Positions 26,203-34,656 of a stretch of 62,832 bases of DNA are shown here, in pieces. Origin of the DNA: Romeriopsis navalis LEGE 11480 (GTDB taxonomy: Bacteria > Cyanobacteriota > Cyanobacteriia > Leptolyngbyales > Leptolyngbyaceae); assembly GCF_015207035.1 (NCBI RefSeq), contig NZ_JADEXQ010000021.1:1-62832 (forward strand), written 5' to 3'. A model generated the notes under the pieces. It made no database searches, was not told the origin of the DNA, and saw only the letters and a program-made list of their open reading frames with translations. The translations under genes were made by a program, and so were the position numbers. The number at the start of each line of letters is the position of its first letter. Position 1 is the stretch's first letter.

Positions 26203-28665
26203 ATGTTATTGGCTAGGCTATGGGGTATGCGTTTGACTCAAGCACTTTCTCCTATCAGTCTGGCAATTGCCCTAGCAACCTTGAGCGGGGTGGTTTATAG
26301 CGTATATTTTCAAGCGGCGAATGTAGCCCGTGGCACACCTCAATCTACCTCTCAAGGCTTAGGTGAACAGCGGCTTACCCCACAACAGGTCTATCCCGTA
26401 CGGTCGGATATTGTGGCGATCGAGATTCATACGGGGCATGTAATTCGTGGCAAACAACAACGCTTCCAACGGCAATTCGGCGATTACATCACACCGCACC
26501 GACATGCGACCAAGGATGATTGGGTGAAGCGATTTGGTCGGGCGCGTGGGGCTTTAGTCGGTCACGATCGCAAGCAGTTCTATGGCTTCGATCGGCTGAC
26601 TGGAAAGGATTTAAACATTTCAAATTGGCGAAATTCTGAAAATATTCGGATTCAATCGTCGGATGACCCGCGCTATCGCAGCGCCCAATCCGTCAAATCA
26701 GTGCATCGCAAGATGCGCCCCCGCGACACCGCCCAAATCGACACTTGGAAATTCCAATGGGCGACCACGCATACGTTGTATCTCACCTTGCCGACGGCGC
26801 TCACGCCGGGCAAAACTTACACAATTACCAGTCCCGACCCCAACGTCGCACCCATTACCTTTCGCTATCAACCAACCACAAATCGCAGCGAAGCCGTACA
26901 GGTTTCCCACCTCGGCTTCCGGCCCGATGACCCAGGGAAAGTCGCCTTTCTCTCCGCTTGGATGGGCGATGGCGGTGGGGTGAATTATCCGATTGGGCAG
27001 ACCTTCTGGCTCGTGAATTCGCAGGGCAAACAAGTTTTCACCGGCAAAACGCGGCGATCGCGGCGGGCCGATGAAGCGGAAGACGGCCGCGGCCTCAACC
27101 ATAACCACACCGATGTGGATGTGATGGACTTCTCCGACTTTCAACAGCCTGGGCAGTACCGGGTTTGCGTTGCGACGATCGGCTGCTCCTTTCCATTTAA
27201 AATTGGGCCGCAGGTTTGGCAATCCGCGTTCTACACCTCGGTGCGCGGGCTCTACCACCAACGCAGCGGCATTGCCCTCGGTGCCCCCTATACCAGCTAC
27301 AAGCGGCCGCGAGCCTTCCATCCAAACGATGGCGTGAAGGTCTACCAAGCCACTGCGCGACTCGTGGATAACGACCAAGGCATCTGGGGTAAAACCAGTT
27401 TCCTGAAGCTCCTGCCCCAAACCAAAACGACCAAAATTTTGCCCCAGGCCTGGGGCGGCTATTTCGATGCGGGGGATTGGGACCGCCGCATTCAGCACGT
27501 CGAAGTATCGCGATCGCTGATCGAGTTAGCGGAGCTATTTCCCGATTATTTTGAGCGACTCAACCTCAATCTGCCGGAATCGAATAACCAACTGCCGGAC
27601 ATCATCGATGAAGCGCTGTGGAATCTCGACTTCTATCGCCGTATGCAAGCCGCCGATGGTGGGATTAGCGGTGGGATTCAATCCGCCAGCTATCCCAAAA
27701 CCGGCGAGGCCAGTTGGCAAGAAACTGCGGATATTCTTGCGTATAAACCCGACCCTTGGTCTAGCTATCTCTACGTTGCAGGCGCCGCGCAGATCGCTCA
27801 TTGGCTGCGCGATCGACAGCCAAAACTCGCCGCAACCTACCGGCTCAGTGCGGTGCGTGCCATGGACTATGCGGAACGGTATTGGCATAAACCCGACCCC
27901 AGCCACAAGCATTTTCAACTCCGTGATGCGCGGAATCTCGCGGCGCTAGCGATGCTCCGACTGACCGAGCAGACCAAATGGCACCAGGTCTTTGAAGCCA
28001 CCACGGTCTTTACTAAAAGGGATATCCCGATCGAGAAATGGGACTTCCACGATCAACGGGATGCGGCCTTTCTCTACCTCCGCTTGCCCGCCCATCTGAC
28101 CCAGGCAAAACTGCGGCAAAACGTACATGAGTCCTTTTTCAAAGCGGCTGACAAAATCATTCGCAGTGGTCAGAAATCCGCCCACAAGTGGGCGAAAGAA
28201 GATGACAACGCGCCCATTGGTTGGGGCAATAGCCTGGGTAGCCCCAAAACTGTCACCCTGCTGCGAGCCCACCACCTGAGCCAGGACGATCGCTATCTCA
28301 AAGCAGCGACCCTCGCCAGCCAATTTTCCGCTGGGGCCAATCCTCTCAACTTGGTCTATACAACCGGTCTTGGTCATCGTAGCCCGCGTAATCCACTGAT
28401 CATTGATCAGCGCATCACTGGCCAAGCACCACCACCTGGCATTACCGTTTATGGCCCACTGAATCCCGCATTTTTCAAAAATGACTGGTTTACGAAACTG
28501 ATGGAACCCGCCATGTATCCAGCGTGGTCAAAATGGCCGACCACCGAAGCCTACTTTGACGTATTTACTTCGGTGGCGATGTCAGAGTTTACGGTGATGC
28601 AGACGATTGGCCCAACGGCATATACCTGGGGATACTTAGCCGCTCGCCAATCCCCAAATCGGTAA
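26203..28665 (+). CDS. Glycoside hydrolase family 9 (cellulase-type)
   Basis: About 820 residues. An N-terminal hydrophobic signal/anchor (PISLAIALATLSGVVYSVYF) is followed by about 200 residues of uncertain fold, an Ig-like cellulase N-terminal domain (AVQVSHLGFRPDDPGKVAFL to GQYRVCV), and an (alpha/alpha)6 GH9 catalytic domain. The GH9 nucleophile-activating motif FDAGDWDRR (about residue 422) and the C-terminal general acid in SEFTVMQTIGP (about Glu795) are both present. GH9 enzymes cut beta-1,4-glucans. With the neighbouring export and synthesis genes it probably trims a cellulose-like exopolysaccharide during secretion. The ATG at 26203 is chosen over a TTG two codons upstream. Confidence 0.87.
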   Translation: MLLARLWGMRLTQALSPISLAIALATLSGVVYSVYFQAANVARGTPQSTSQGLGEQRLTPQQVYPVRSDIVAIEIHTGHVIRGKQQRFQRQFGDYITPHRHATKDDWVKRFGRARGALVGHDRKQFYGFDRLTGKDLNISNWRNSENIRIQSSDDPRYRSAQSVKSVHRKMRPRDTAQIDTWKFQWATTHTLYLTLPTALTPGKTYTITSPDPNVAPITFRYQPTTNRSEAVQVSHLGFRPDDPGKVAFLSAWMGDGGGVNYPIGQTFWLVNSQGKQVFTGKTRRSRRADEAEDGRGLNHNHTDVDVMDFSDFQQPGQYRVCVATIGCSFPFKIGPQVWQSAFYTSVRGLYHQRSGIALGAPYTSYKRPRAFHPNDGVKVYQATARLVDNDQGIWGKTSFLKLLPQTKTTKILPQAWGGYFDAGDWDRRIQHVEVSRSLIELAELFPDYFERLNLNLPESNNQLPDIIDEALWNLDFYRRMQAADGGISGGIQSASYPKTGEASWQETADILAYKPDPWSSYLYVAGAAQIAHWLRDRQPKLAATYRLSAVRAMDYAERYWHKPDPSHKHFQLRDARNLAALAMLRLTEQTKWHQVFEATTVFTKRDIPIEKWDFHDQRDAAFLYLRLPAHLTQAKLRQNVHESFFKAADKIIRSGQKSAHKWAKEDDNAPIGWGNSLGSPKTVTLLRAHHLSQDDRYLKAATLASQFSAGANPLNLVYTTGLGHRSPRNPLIIDQRITGQAPPPGITVYGPLNPAFFKNDWFTKLMEPAMYPAWSKWPTTEAYFDVFTSVAMSEFTVMQTIGPTAYTWGYLAARQSPNR

Positions 28666-28935
28666 TGTAACTTCCGCACAAATAGACAATGCCGCGCACA
28701 ATCTACTCAAAAATCAAGCCGCCAATTTCTGCCAAACATCCAGTGAAATCTCCTTCTTAGGATATTCGTCGATCGATTGCATCAATGTTTCAATGACAAT
28801 ATGCAGCGATCAACCGTGCATAACGATCGCCATCCGCATCTGACTTTTTTCCTATCCCGAATTTAATTTCCGCTTTACGGCACCATTTCGGTGGTTCACC
28901 GTAGGCATTAGTTTGCAATCCGCAGTGGCCTATCT

Positions 28936-30288
28936 ATGGCGAGCCAAACCCTTAAACAGAAAACAATCAATAGCGCCATCTGGACGGTGCTGGGATATGG
29001 CTCAAGCCAAGTTCTGCGCTTCGGGGCAAACTTAGCCCTCGCCCGGTTTCTAGAACCCCAATACTTCGGCCTGATGGCCGTGATCAACATTCTCCTGCTG
29101 GGGATTTTACTCTTCTCCGATATTGGCATTGCCCAAAGCATTGTCAATAATCCCCGGGGTGAGGAGCGTGATTTTCTCGATACGGCTTGGACAATCCAGG
29201 TTTTACGCGGTTTCCTGCTGTGGGGAATTGCGTTGGCGATGACGATTCCCGCCGCCAATTTCTATCAAGATTCACGCTTACTGTGGCTCCTGCCGATCGC
29301 CGGTCTCACCTCGATTATTGAAGGCTTTCATACCACTCGCATTCACGTCGCACAGCGGACCCTCGACCAACGCACCTACAATCTCTACGAACTCAGCACC
29401 CAAGGTTTGTATCTTGCGGTGCTCGTTACCTGGGCCTATCTCTCCCCCAGTATTTGGGCGTTGGTCGGCGGTAGCGTTATCGGTGCCTTGATTAGCTTAG
29501 TTGGCAGTTATATCTGCTTCCCCGGACCGCGCCATCGGTTTCGCTGGGAAGCCAAAGCGGTGCAGGATTTAGTTTCCCTGGGACGCTGGATTTTCTTCGC
29601 TACGGCGACGATGTTTGCGGCGGAACAAGCAGACCGGTTGATCTTAGCGAAGCTCGTAGACTGGCGGACGATCGGGGTTTATTCGATCGCTTACAACCTC
29701 TCGAATCTGCCCCGCGAAATGGTCAAAACCTTCAGCTATCGCGTCATCTACCCAGCCGTCGTGCAAACCCTCGACATGCCCCGGCCAGAACTCCGGCTCA
29801 AAATCATGAAGCAGCGGCGGATGCTGCTTGGGGGCAGTGCGGTGATTTTAGCTGGACTCGTGACGGTGGGGGATTTGGTGATCAGTTTGCTGTACAACGA
29901 GAAGTACGAACAAGCAATTTGGATGATGCCGCTCCTCTGCGCGGGGATATGGTTTTCCGTGCTGTTCTATACGATTAGCCAAGTCTTGTTGGCGATCGGT
30001 AAACCGATGTACTCCGCACAATGTAACTTTGTACGCTTTGTTCTCGTGGCGATCGGTTTGCCGCTGGGATATTACTTGGGAGAGCTACCGGGTGCGGTTT
30101 TAGCCATCTCATTGAGCGACGTCCCACTCTACCTGACAAACTTGTATGGTCTACAAAAAGAACAGCTCTCTTGTATCCGGCAGGATCTTGAGTTTACGGG
30201 GTATTTTGTTGCTCTCTTAGTGCTTTGTTTGGGTGTGCGCTATGCGCTGGGATATGGATACCCGATCGAAAATTTATTTCTGAATTAA
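28936..30288 (+). CDS. Polysaccharide flippase (Wzx/MOP family)
   Basis: 450 residues with about 12-14 hydrophobic spans. INSAIWTVLGYGSSQVLRFG then ANLALARFLEPQYFGLMAVI, and LFSDIGIAQSIVNNPRGEER are typical of the MOP polysaccharide transporter superfamily (Wzx/WzxC-like). It should flip lipid-linked oligosaccharide repeats across the plasma membrane. It is the last gene of the polysaccharide block before the plasmid-like block and is followed by a clean hairpin. Confidence 0.9.
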   Translation: MASQTLKQKTINSAIWTVLGYGSSQVLRFGANLALARFLEPQYFGLMAVINILLLGILLFSDIGIAQSIVNNPRGEERDFLDTAWTIQVLRGFLLWGIALAMTIPAANFYQDSRLLWLLPIAGLTSIIEGFHTTRIHVAQRTLDQRTYNLYELSTQGLYLAVLVTWAYLSPSIWALVGGSVIGALISLVGSYICFPGPRHRFRWEAKAVQDLVSLGRWIFFATATMFAAEQADRLILAKLVDWRTIGVYSIAYNLSNLPREMVKTFSYRVIYPAVVQTLDMPRPELRLKIMKQRRMLLGGSAVILAGLVTVGDLVISLLYNEKYEQAIWMMPLLCAGIWFSVLFYTISQVLLAIGKPMYSAQCNFVRFVLVAIGLPLGYYLGELPGAVLAISLSDVPLYLTNLYGLQKEQLSCIRQDLEFTGYFVALLVLCLGVRYALGYGYPIENLFLN

Positions 30289-30311
30289 GCCAGACGAAAT
30301 TCAATGTATTT

Positions 30312-30349
30312 TGAACAGCCTTTATCCTTACTGCTAGAAAGGCTGTTCA
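30312..30349. terminator. Terminator between flippase and HTH gene
   Basis: TGAACAGCCTTT and AAAGGCTGTTCA make a perfect 12-bp stem with a 14-base loop, between two convergent genes. It marks the left edge of the plasmid-like block. Confidence 0.75.
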
Positions 30350-30376
30350 TCAGACCAACAACTATTCAGTTGATGA

Positions 30377-31870
30377 CTATGATGCAATGACCTGTGCTAA
30401 TTCATCACCTAGCAGCTCACAGATTTGTTCCCGATGCCGTGGCTGAATCAACCGAGCACCCTTAATCCAATAAGTCACCATTGAACGATCGAGATGTAAA
30501 TGCTCAGCTAACTTCGATCGGCTTAAACCGCTAATTTCCAAGGCCTGAGCCAGATTTTTGCCCGTAAACCGTTCAGTCAAAGGCAAATCCACCAGGGCTG
30601 GAGCCTGAGCCACAAGCTGGGGGGGGGTAATCCGAATTTGGGCTTGGAGCCACTCATCCACCCATTGCGCCGCTTCGCTGTCCATCTGAGGCGGACTCCC
30701 ATCGGGCTGATACCAAGCGGGCTGGAAATAGATCGGATAGGTCTCAGGATCGAATTCGATACGCCAACCGAGCTTCTGGAGACTATGTAACGTGGTATTC
30801 CAACGGGAAAATTCGGTATTGCGCCGGTCTTTGCGGCGATGAATTTCAATAAGTGCGGCTTTCGACTCGACTTGCTCAAGAATTGCGCCAACGGCATAGA
30901 ACGGTGATTCATGCGTGTCTAAACGATCGAGCAACAACAGCAAAATCGCGAGCTTCGCCGTGAGCGGTTTACGGGTGGGATTGATCTGGAGGATGCTTTC
31001 GGCTTGATGACCAAACTGGGCTAAGCCAGCTTGCTTCTCGCTATCGGTCGCGGCCACAAATTGCTCTGTCCACAGCCCTAAACCAACTCGCACGGTTAGA
31101 TCTTGGGCTTCTTCGGGCTGGAAACCCCCAATCGCATGGGTGATCGAGCCACCATATTCCATCTCTTCTAAGACCCAAAAGGGAATCCGCAGCGCTGTAA
31201 AGCGCGACTTCTCACCATCGATCTGACTGACCAACAATGACAGGTTACAGACCAGCTCAAACCAGTTACCCGCAAGGCGTAAACGCTTACCAAGGCTAAT
31301 ATCCCGGTCCCGCTCCCAAATATTCAAACGCAGTAAGTCGGTGGTGCTGAGTTCGACGATCTCTTCCCAAGGGTCACTCGCTTTGACCAAGCGGGTGGTC
31401 AGGAGTAGAAAGACATAAGCTGCTTCAATCCCAAACTGCTGCAAAATTTGCCAGGCCACCTTGGCGAACACAAAATCAACTCGCTGGCTGTTGGCGTCGC
31501 CTTTGACAATCTCATGTTCGAGGAAGGTTGTCCCCGTAATCTGTCGCCAGTAGGGATAGCTTCCCCGCGGACTCGGTAACGATAGCGGCGTATAGTCACC
31601 GCTAACAATCGGCGTGCTGTCATCGATTAAGCCGTCATTCAGAATCAGATCCTGCGGCGTTCCCTCTTTGAGCTGTCGCGCCTTGATTTCGGCCGCTGCT
31701 TGGCGGTATTGTTTCGGGTCGCCTTCCTTAAACGGCTGCCGCTCTTGATGTTTCCGATCGTAGATTTTCTGAACCGAGGTTTGCCAGTCAGAATTCGCAG
31801 CGGTTTCCGGCGATTCACCGGGTTGAGGCGGATTATTTGCTGATGATTCTGGCTCTTTGTCTGGCTTCAT
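30377..31870 (-). CDS. Plasmid-type protein with C-terminal HTH
   Basis: About 497 residues from the ATG at 31870, which has GAGG eight bases upstream; ATGs up to 31975 lack one. The N-terminus is polar and proline-rich. The centre (about 140-400) is mixed alpha/beta with LEHEIVKGDANSQRVDFVFA and LLLLLDRLDTHESPFYAVGA. The C-terminus has a helix-turn-helix, ALEISGLSRSKLAEHLHLDR then SMVTYWIKGARLIQPRHREQ, of the Cro/XRE kind. I do not recognise the central domain. Position beside ParA and a CyRepA1-type protein suggests a plasmid maintenance or replication-control role. It is divergent from parA. Confidence 0.75.
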   Translation of the reverse strand: MKPDKEPESSANNPPQPGESPETAANSDWQTSVQKIYDRKHQERQPFKEGDPKQYRQAAAEIKARQLKEGTPQDLILNDGLIDDSTPIVSGDYTPLSLPSPRGSYPYWRQITGTTFLEHEIVKGDANSQRVDFVFAKVAWQILQQFGIEAAYVFLLLTTRLVKASDPWEEIVELSTTDLLRLNIWERDRDISLGKRLRLAGNWFELVCNLSLLVSQIDGEKSRFTALRIPFWVLEEMEYGGSITHAIGGFQPEEAQDLTVRVGLGLWTEQFVAATDSEKQAGLAQFGHQAESILQINPTRKPLTAKLAILLLLLDRLDTHESPFYAVGAILEQVESKAALIEIHRRKDRRNTEFSRWNTTLHSLQKLGWRIEFDPETYPIYFQPAWYQPDGSPPQMDSEAAQWVDEWLQAQIRITPPQLVAQAPALVDLPLTERFTGKNLAQALEISGLSRSKLAEHLHLDRSMVTYWIKGARLIQPRHREQICELLGDELAQVIAS

Positions 31871-31975
31871 AGACAACCTCGCACGTAACCGCACCGCAGT
31901 CGGCCGATAGTCTCGTTTCCCTAGCCTACTGCCTTTTCGATCAGACATGTGCATTTGTCGCCAAGGATTAACCAT

Positions 31976-32506
31976 TTTGAGAAAATTTTTAGCATTCTTT
32001 TAGCAATCGCCTTGCCCAAACCAGGCGATATCAGCGGTAAATTATGGAGGCGCTGATCCCATTTTCAGATTTCCGAAAATTCAAATTTAATTATACCATT
32101 TTTACTGGTATGATTTTCCACAAATCCCTTGTATGATTCTGTTGTGAATTTCACCAATTCAAAAATAAAACCATACAAATCATGATTTTTTCGAGATTTG
32201 ATCCCGAAATCCGAAAAAAACTCCAAAATCAGCCAGTTATTTTGGGCAATGCCAAGTAGAATGCTCTCGCAAGATTCCCCATAATCTATCCCACTCAAGA
32301 TTCATCAAGTAGAACAATCTCGCAGACCTAATCCAATCACATGGCGACGATCGCTACTTGAACTATTCCCCTAATCATCAGTCCCATGGCAAATTGCTGA
32401 GACATGAGCAATTTTTCTGTATGTTGTGTTCTACGTGTTTAATGTCTCACATTTAATATTGGGAATCTGAATCCTTACTTCCTGTCAATTCTATATTTTA
32501 GCCGCT
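31976..32506. other. AT-rich region upstream of parA, possible partition or origin site
   Basis: 531 bp, strongly AT-rich in the middle, with several small inverted repeats. ATACCATTTTTACTGGTAT (32093-32111) is a 6-bp stem; CTTGTATGATTC and CATACAAATCATG are partly complementary; TTTCAGATTTCCGAAAATTC resembles a dispersed palindrome. A 77-codon minus-strand frame here looks accidental. Partition sites often lie beside parA, so this is a candidate centromere or replication origin. Confidence 0.35.
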
Positions 32507-33094
32507 GTGATTATTACCATTGCTAGTTTCAAAGGTGGCGTCGGCAAAACAACTACAGCCGTGCATCTCGCTTGTTATTTCTCCAACCTTGGCAAAACCC
32601 TGGTGATCGATGGTGACCCGAACCACAGTGCTACAGGCTGGGCGGCACGGGGCAATGTCCCATTCAAAGTGGTCGATATCATGCAAGCACCGATGCATTC
32701 GCGCAACTATGAGCACATTATTATCGATACCGCCGCGCGGCCCAGCCGGGAAGATATTGAAGCCTTAGTTGATGGCTGTGATCTGCTGATTTTGCCCACA
32801 ACCCCCGATGCCTTGGCGATGGAGGCGTTACTCCACACCGTTGAATTGCTCCAAGAACTGGGTACAGAAGATTATCGGATTTTGCTCACAGCGATTCCTT
32901 CCAGACCACGTAAAACTGGGGATATGGCCCGCGAAGCCATGGGCGGTCTACCGTTATTTAACCAAAGTATTCGTCGCTTCGTTGCCTACGAAAAGGCGGC
33001 ATTGGAAGGCGTGCCAGTCTACCAAACCGGCGATGCGAACGGCAAGATTGCTTGGCGTGAGTACGAGCAAGTTGGCCAGGAGATCCTGCAATAA
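32507..33094 (+). CDS. parA: ParA-family partition ATPase
   Basis: 195 residues, the short form common on plasmids. The deviant Walker A is at the start (IASFKGGVGKTTTAVHLA), followed by VIDGDPNHSATGWA (Walker A' region) and IIIDTAARPS (Walker B). It moves plasmid copies to daughter cells together with a DNA-binding partner. It starts with GTG (VIITIASF); no upstream ATG fits. The RHH protein gene follows within two bases of the stop. Confidence 0.93.
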   Translation: MIITIASFKGGVGKTTTAVHLACYFSNLGKTLVIDGDPNHSATGWAARGNVPFKVVDIMQAPMHSRNYEHIIIDTAARPSREDIEALVDGCDLLILPTTPDALAMEALLHTVELLQELGTEDYRILLTAIPSRPRKTGDMAREAMGGLPLFNQSIRRFVAYEKAALEGVPVYQTGDANGKIAWREYEQVGQEILQ

Positions 33095-33096
33095 CC

Positions 33097-33696
33097 GTGC
33101 AAACAACTGTAGAAAAAGCGGTGCGAACCGAGTCTTCCATGAATAAATTTTCGCGACTTTTTGAAGAACGGCAAATTGCGGCTAAGGCTAAGGCCAAAGC
33201 GCAAGCGCAAGCGGTGACTGAAGCCGAGTCTTTAGCCACCGCAATTGCAGCCACGACTCAAGTCGCTAGCGATGCTCAAGCGGAAAAGCTTGAGGCAGAC
33301 TCACCCACCCAAATCTCCGAACAGCAAAAGCCTAAAGTCGCAAAAACTAAAACCAAATCAACAAAAGCCTTTAAGCTCAAGCCCACAGCAAAAAGCAAAG
33401 CAAAAGCAAAGCAAAAACCCAAATCGGGGACGCCCCGCAAACGAGGGCGTCCGGCCAACGGCAAGCGTTCCGACCCCAATTGGTATGGCCGCACCTTTTA
33501 TATCCGCAAGCAGACGGATGAGCAGTTGGAAGATGCGTTGCGTAAGTTGCGGCGATCGGGCATCGAAATCGATAAATCGCAGTTAGTTGATGCCCTACTC
33601 AATGCCTGGGCCAATGTGGAGTTAGAGCAGATCGAAGATTTTCGAATTGGCGAAATTCTGGAAAGCCCAGAGGACTCAGAAAATACGGATAAATAG
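33097..33696 (+). CDS. ParA partner with ribbon-helix-helix domain
   Basis: 199 residues from a GTG; an ATG at 33139 (MNKFSRLFEERQIAAKAK) is an equally good start. The middle is very rich in Lys and Ala (KAKAKQKPKSGTPRKRGRPA) with an AT-hook-like KRGRPANGKR. The C-terminal part, GRTFYIRKQTDEQLEDALRK then SGIEIDKSQLVDALLNAW, fits a ribbon-helix-helix DNA-binding fold. Directly behind parA, it should be the centromere-binding partner of a ParA-type partition system. Confidence 0.8.
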   Translation: MQTTVEKAVRTESSMNKFSRLFEERQIAAKAKAKAQAQAVTEAESLATAIAATTQVASDAQAEKLEADSPTQISEQQKPKVAKTKTKSTKAFKLKPTAKSKAKAKQKPKSGTPRKRGRPANGKRSDPNWYGRTFYIRKQTDEQLEDALRKLRRSGIEIDKSQLVDALLNAWANVELEQIEDFRIGEILESPEDSENTDK

Positions 33697-34053
33697 CCGG
33701 TTGAGCTTTTAGGGATGAGCAGTTTTAGGGCTTCGTTAACTTGAATTGGTGCTCCTGAGAACTTGATTGTGTTGTGGTTCTGGCCTATTTGACATTGAGG
33801 CCGATCGGTTGAGGCTGAAAGATCGCCCAACTAGAATTTTTACTAGCCAGGTAAATAGCTGAAATTCAATCACAGAAGTTAATTAGGGACTTTGAGCTAG
33901 CCGGAGTGACGCAGAATCGGGACTATGGTCCCAAGGGAAACTCGCGCAAATTAGGACGTTCGCCTCAAGCGACATCCAAACCGGTTTTCTATGATGAATA
34001 CATCGAACGAAATTGCTACTCTCTCTTCTCCACTTAAAGGACTCAACTAAACT
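33697..34053. other. Intergenic, no gene seen
   Basis: 357 bp between the partition genes and the Spy-like gene. No convincing frame, RNA gene or strong terminator. The Spy-like promoter should lie at its right end; GGACTCAAC before the ATG is a weak ribosome site. Confidence 0.4.
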
Positions 34054-34557
34054 ATGAAACGCAAAATCATTGCTCTTGTTGCTGGTGCTGCTTTGATCGC
34101 TGCCCCCTTGATGACTAACTTCGCGACAGCAAATACACCCGGTGGTGGTCGAAGCGGTCGCATGGAGCGGCTCGCGAAAAAGCTGAATCTGAATGAAACA
34201 CAGAAAACCCAGCTCAAGGCAATTCACGAAGAAACGAAAGCCAAGATGCAGGCTGTCTTCACTCCTGAACAAAAAGCGCAGATTGAAGCGAAGCGGGCTG
34301 AGCGCAAGCAACGTTGGCAGGAATACAAAGAAAATGGTGGCCAACGCCCCGAAGGCCGTCGCCGCGGTCGCAAAGGCCGTCGTGGCATGTTCAAAGAGCT
34401 GAACCTAAGCGATGCTCAGAAGGCCGAGCTGAAGCAAATTCGTCAGGAGGCAAAAGCCGCTAAAGATGCTGTATTGACTGATGCTCAGAAAGCACAGCTT
34501 CAAGAAATGAAGCAACAGCGCCGCGCCCGTCGCGAACAGCGTCAGAACGCTAACTAA
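34054..34557 (+). CDS. Spy/CpxP-like periplasmic protein
   Basis: 167 residues: signal peptide KIIALVAGAALIAAPLMTNF ending near TANT, then highly basic helices with LTxxQ-type repeats, LNLNETQKTQLKAI, FTPEQKAQIEAK, LNLSDAQKAELKQI and LTDAQKAQLQEM. The Spy/CpxP family acts in the periplasm as chaperones or stress sensors. A central RRRGRKGRRG stretch is unusually basic. It stands inside the plasmid-like block, so it may be cargo. Confidence 0.87.
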   Translation: MKRKIIALVAGAALIAAPLMTNFATANTPGGGRSGRMERLAKKLNLNETQKTQLKAIHEETKAKMQAVFTPEQKAQIEAKRAERKQRWQEYKENGGQRPEGRRRGRKGRRGMFKELNLSDAQKAELKQIRQEAKAAKDAVLTDAQKAQLQEMKQQRRARREQRQNAN

Positions 34558-34611
34558 ATCAGTTTTTGCTGAGTTTACTCAACACGTCATTCAACAATTC
34601 AGGTTAAATCG

Positions 34612-34637
34612 GGGCCAATACTCATTGGCCCTTTTTT
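34612..34637 (+). terminator. Terminator after the Spy-like gene
   Basis: GGGCCAAT and ATTGGCCC with a 4-base loop, then six Ts. It lies 55 bp past the stop codon and just before the stop of the convergent replication gene. Confidence 0.85.
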
Positions 34638-34656
34638 GTGCGGTTTTAACGATTGA

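Noticed and set aside
26698-27498. 266-codon frame antisense to the GH9 gene
   Set aside because: Shadow of the strongly supported GH9 reading frame; no motifs or ribosome site.
32065-32298. 77-codon minus-strand frame upstream of parA
   Set aside because: Lies in very AT-rich DNA with inverted repeats and lacks a ribosome site; a noncoding partition or origin site is more likely.
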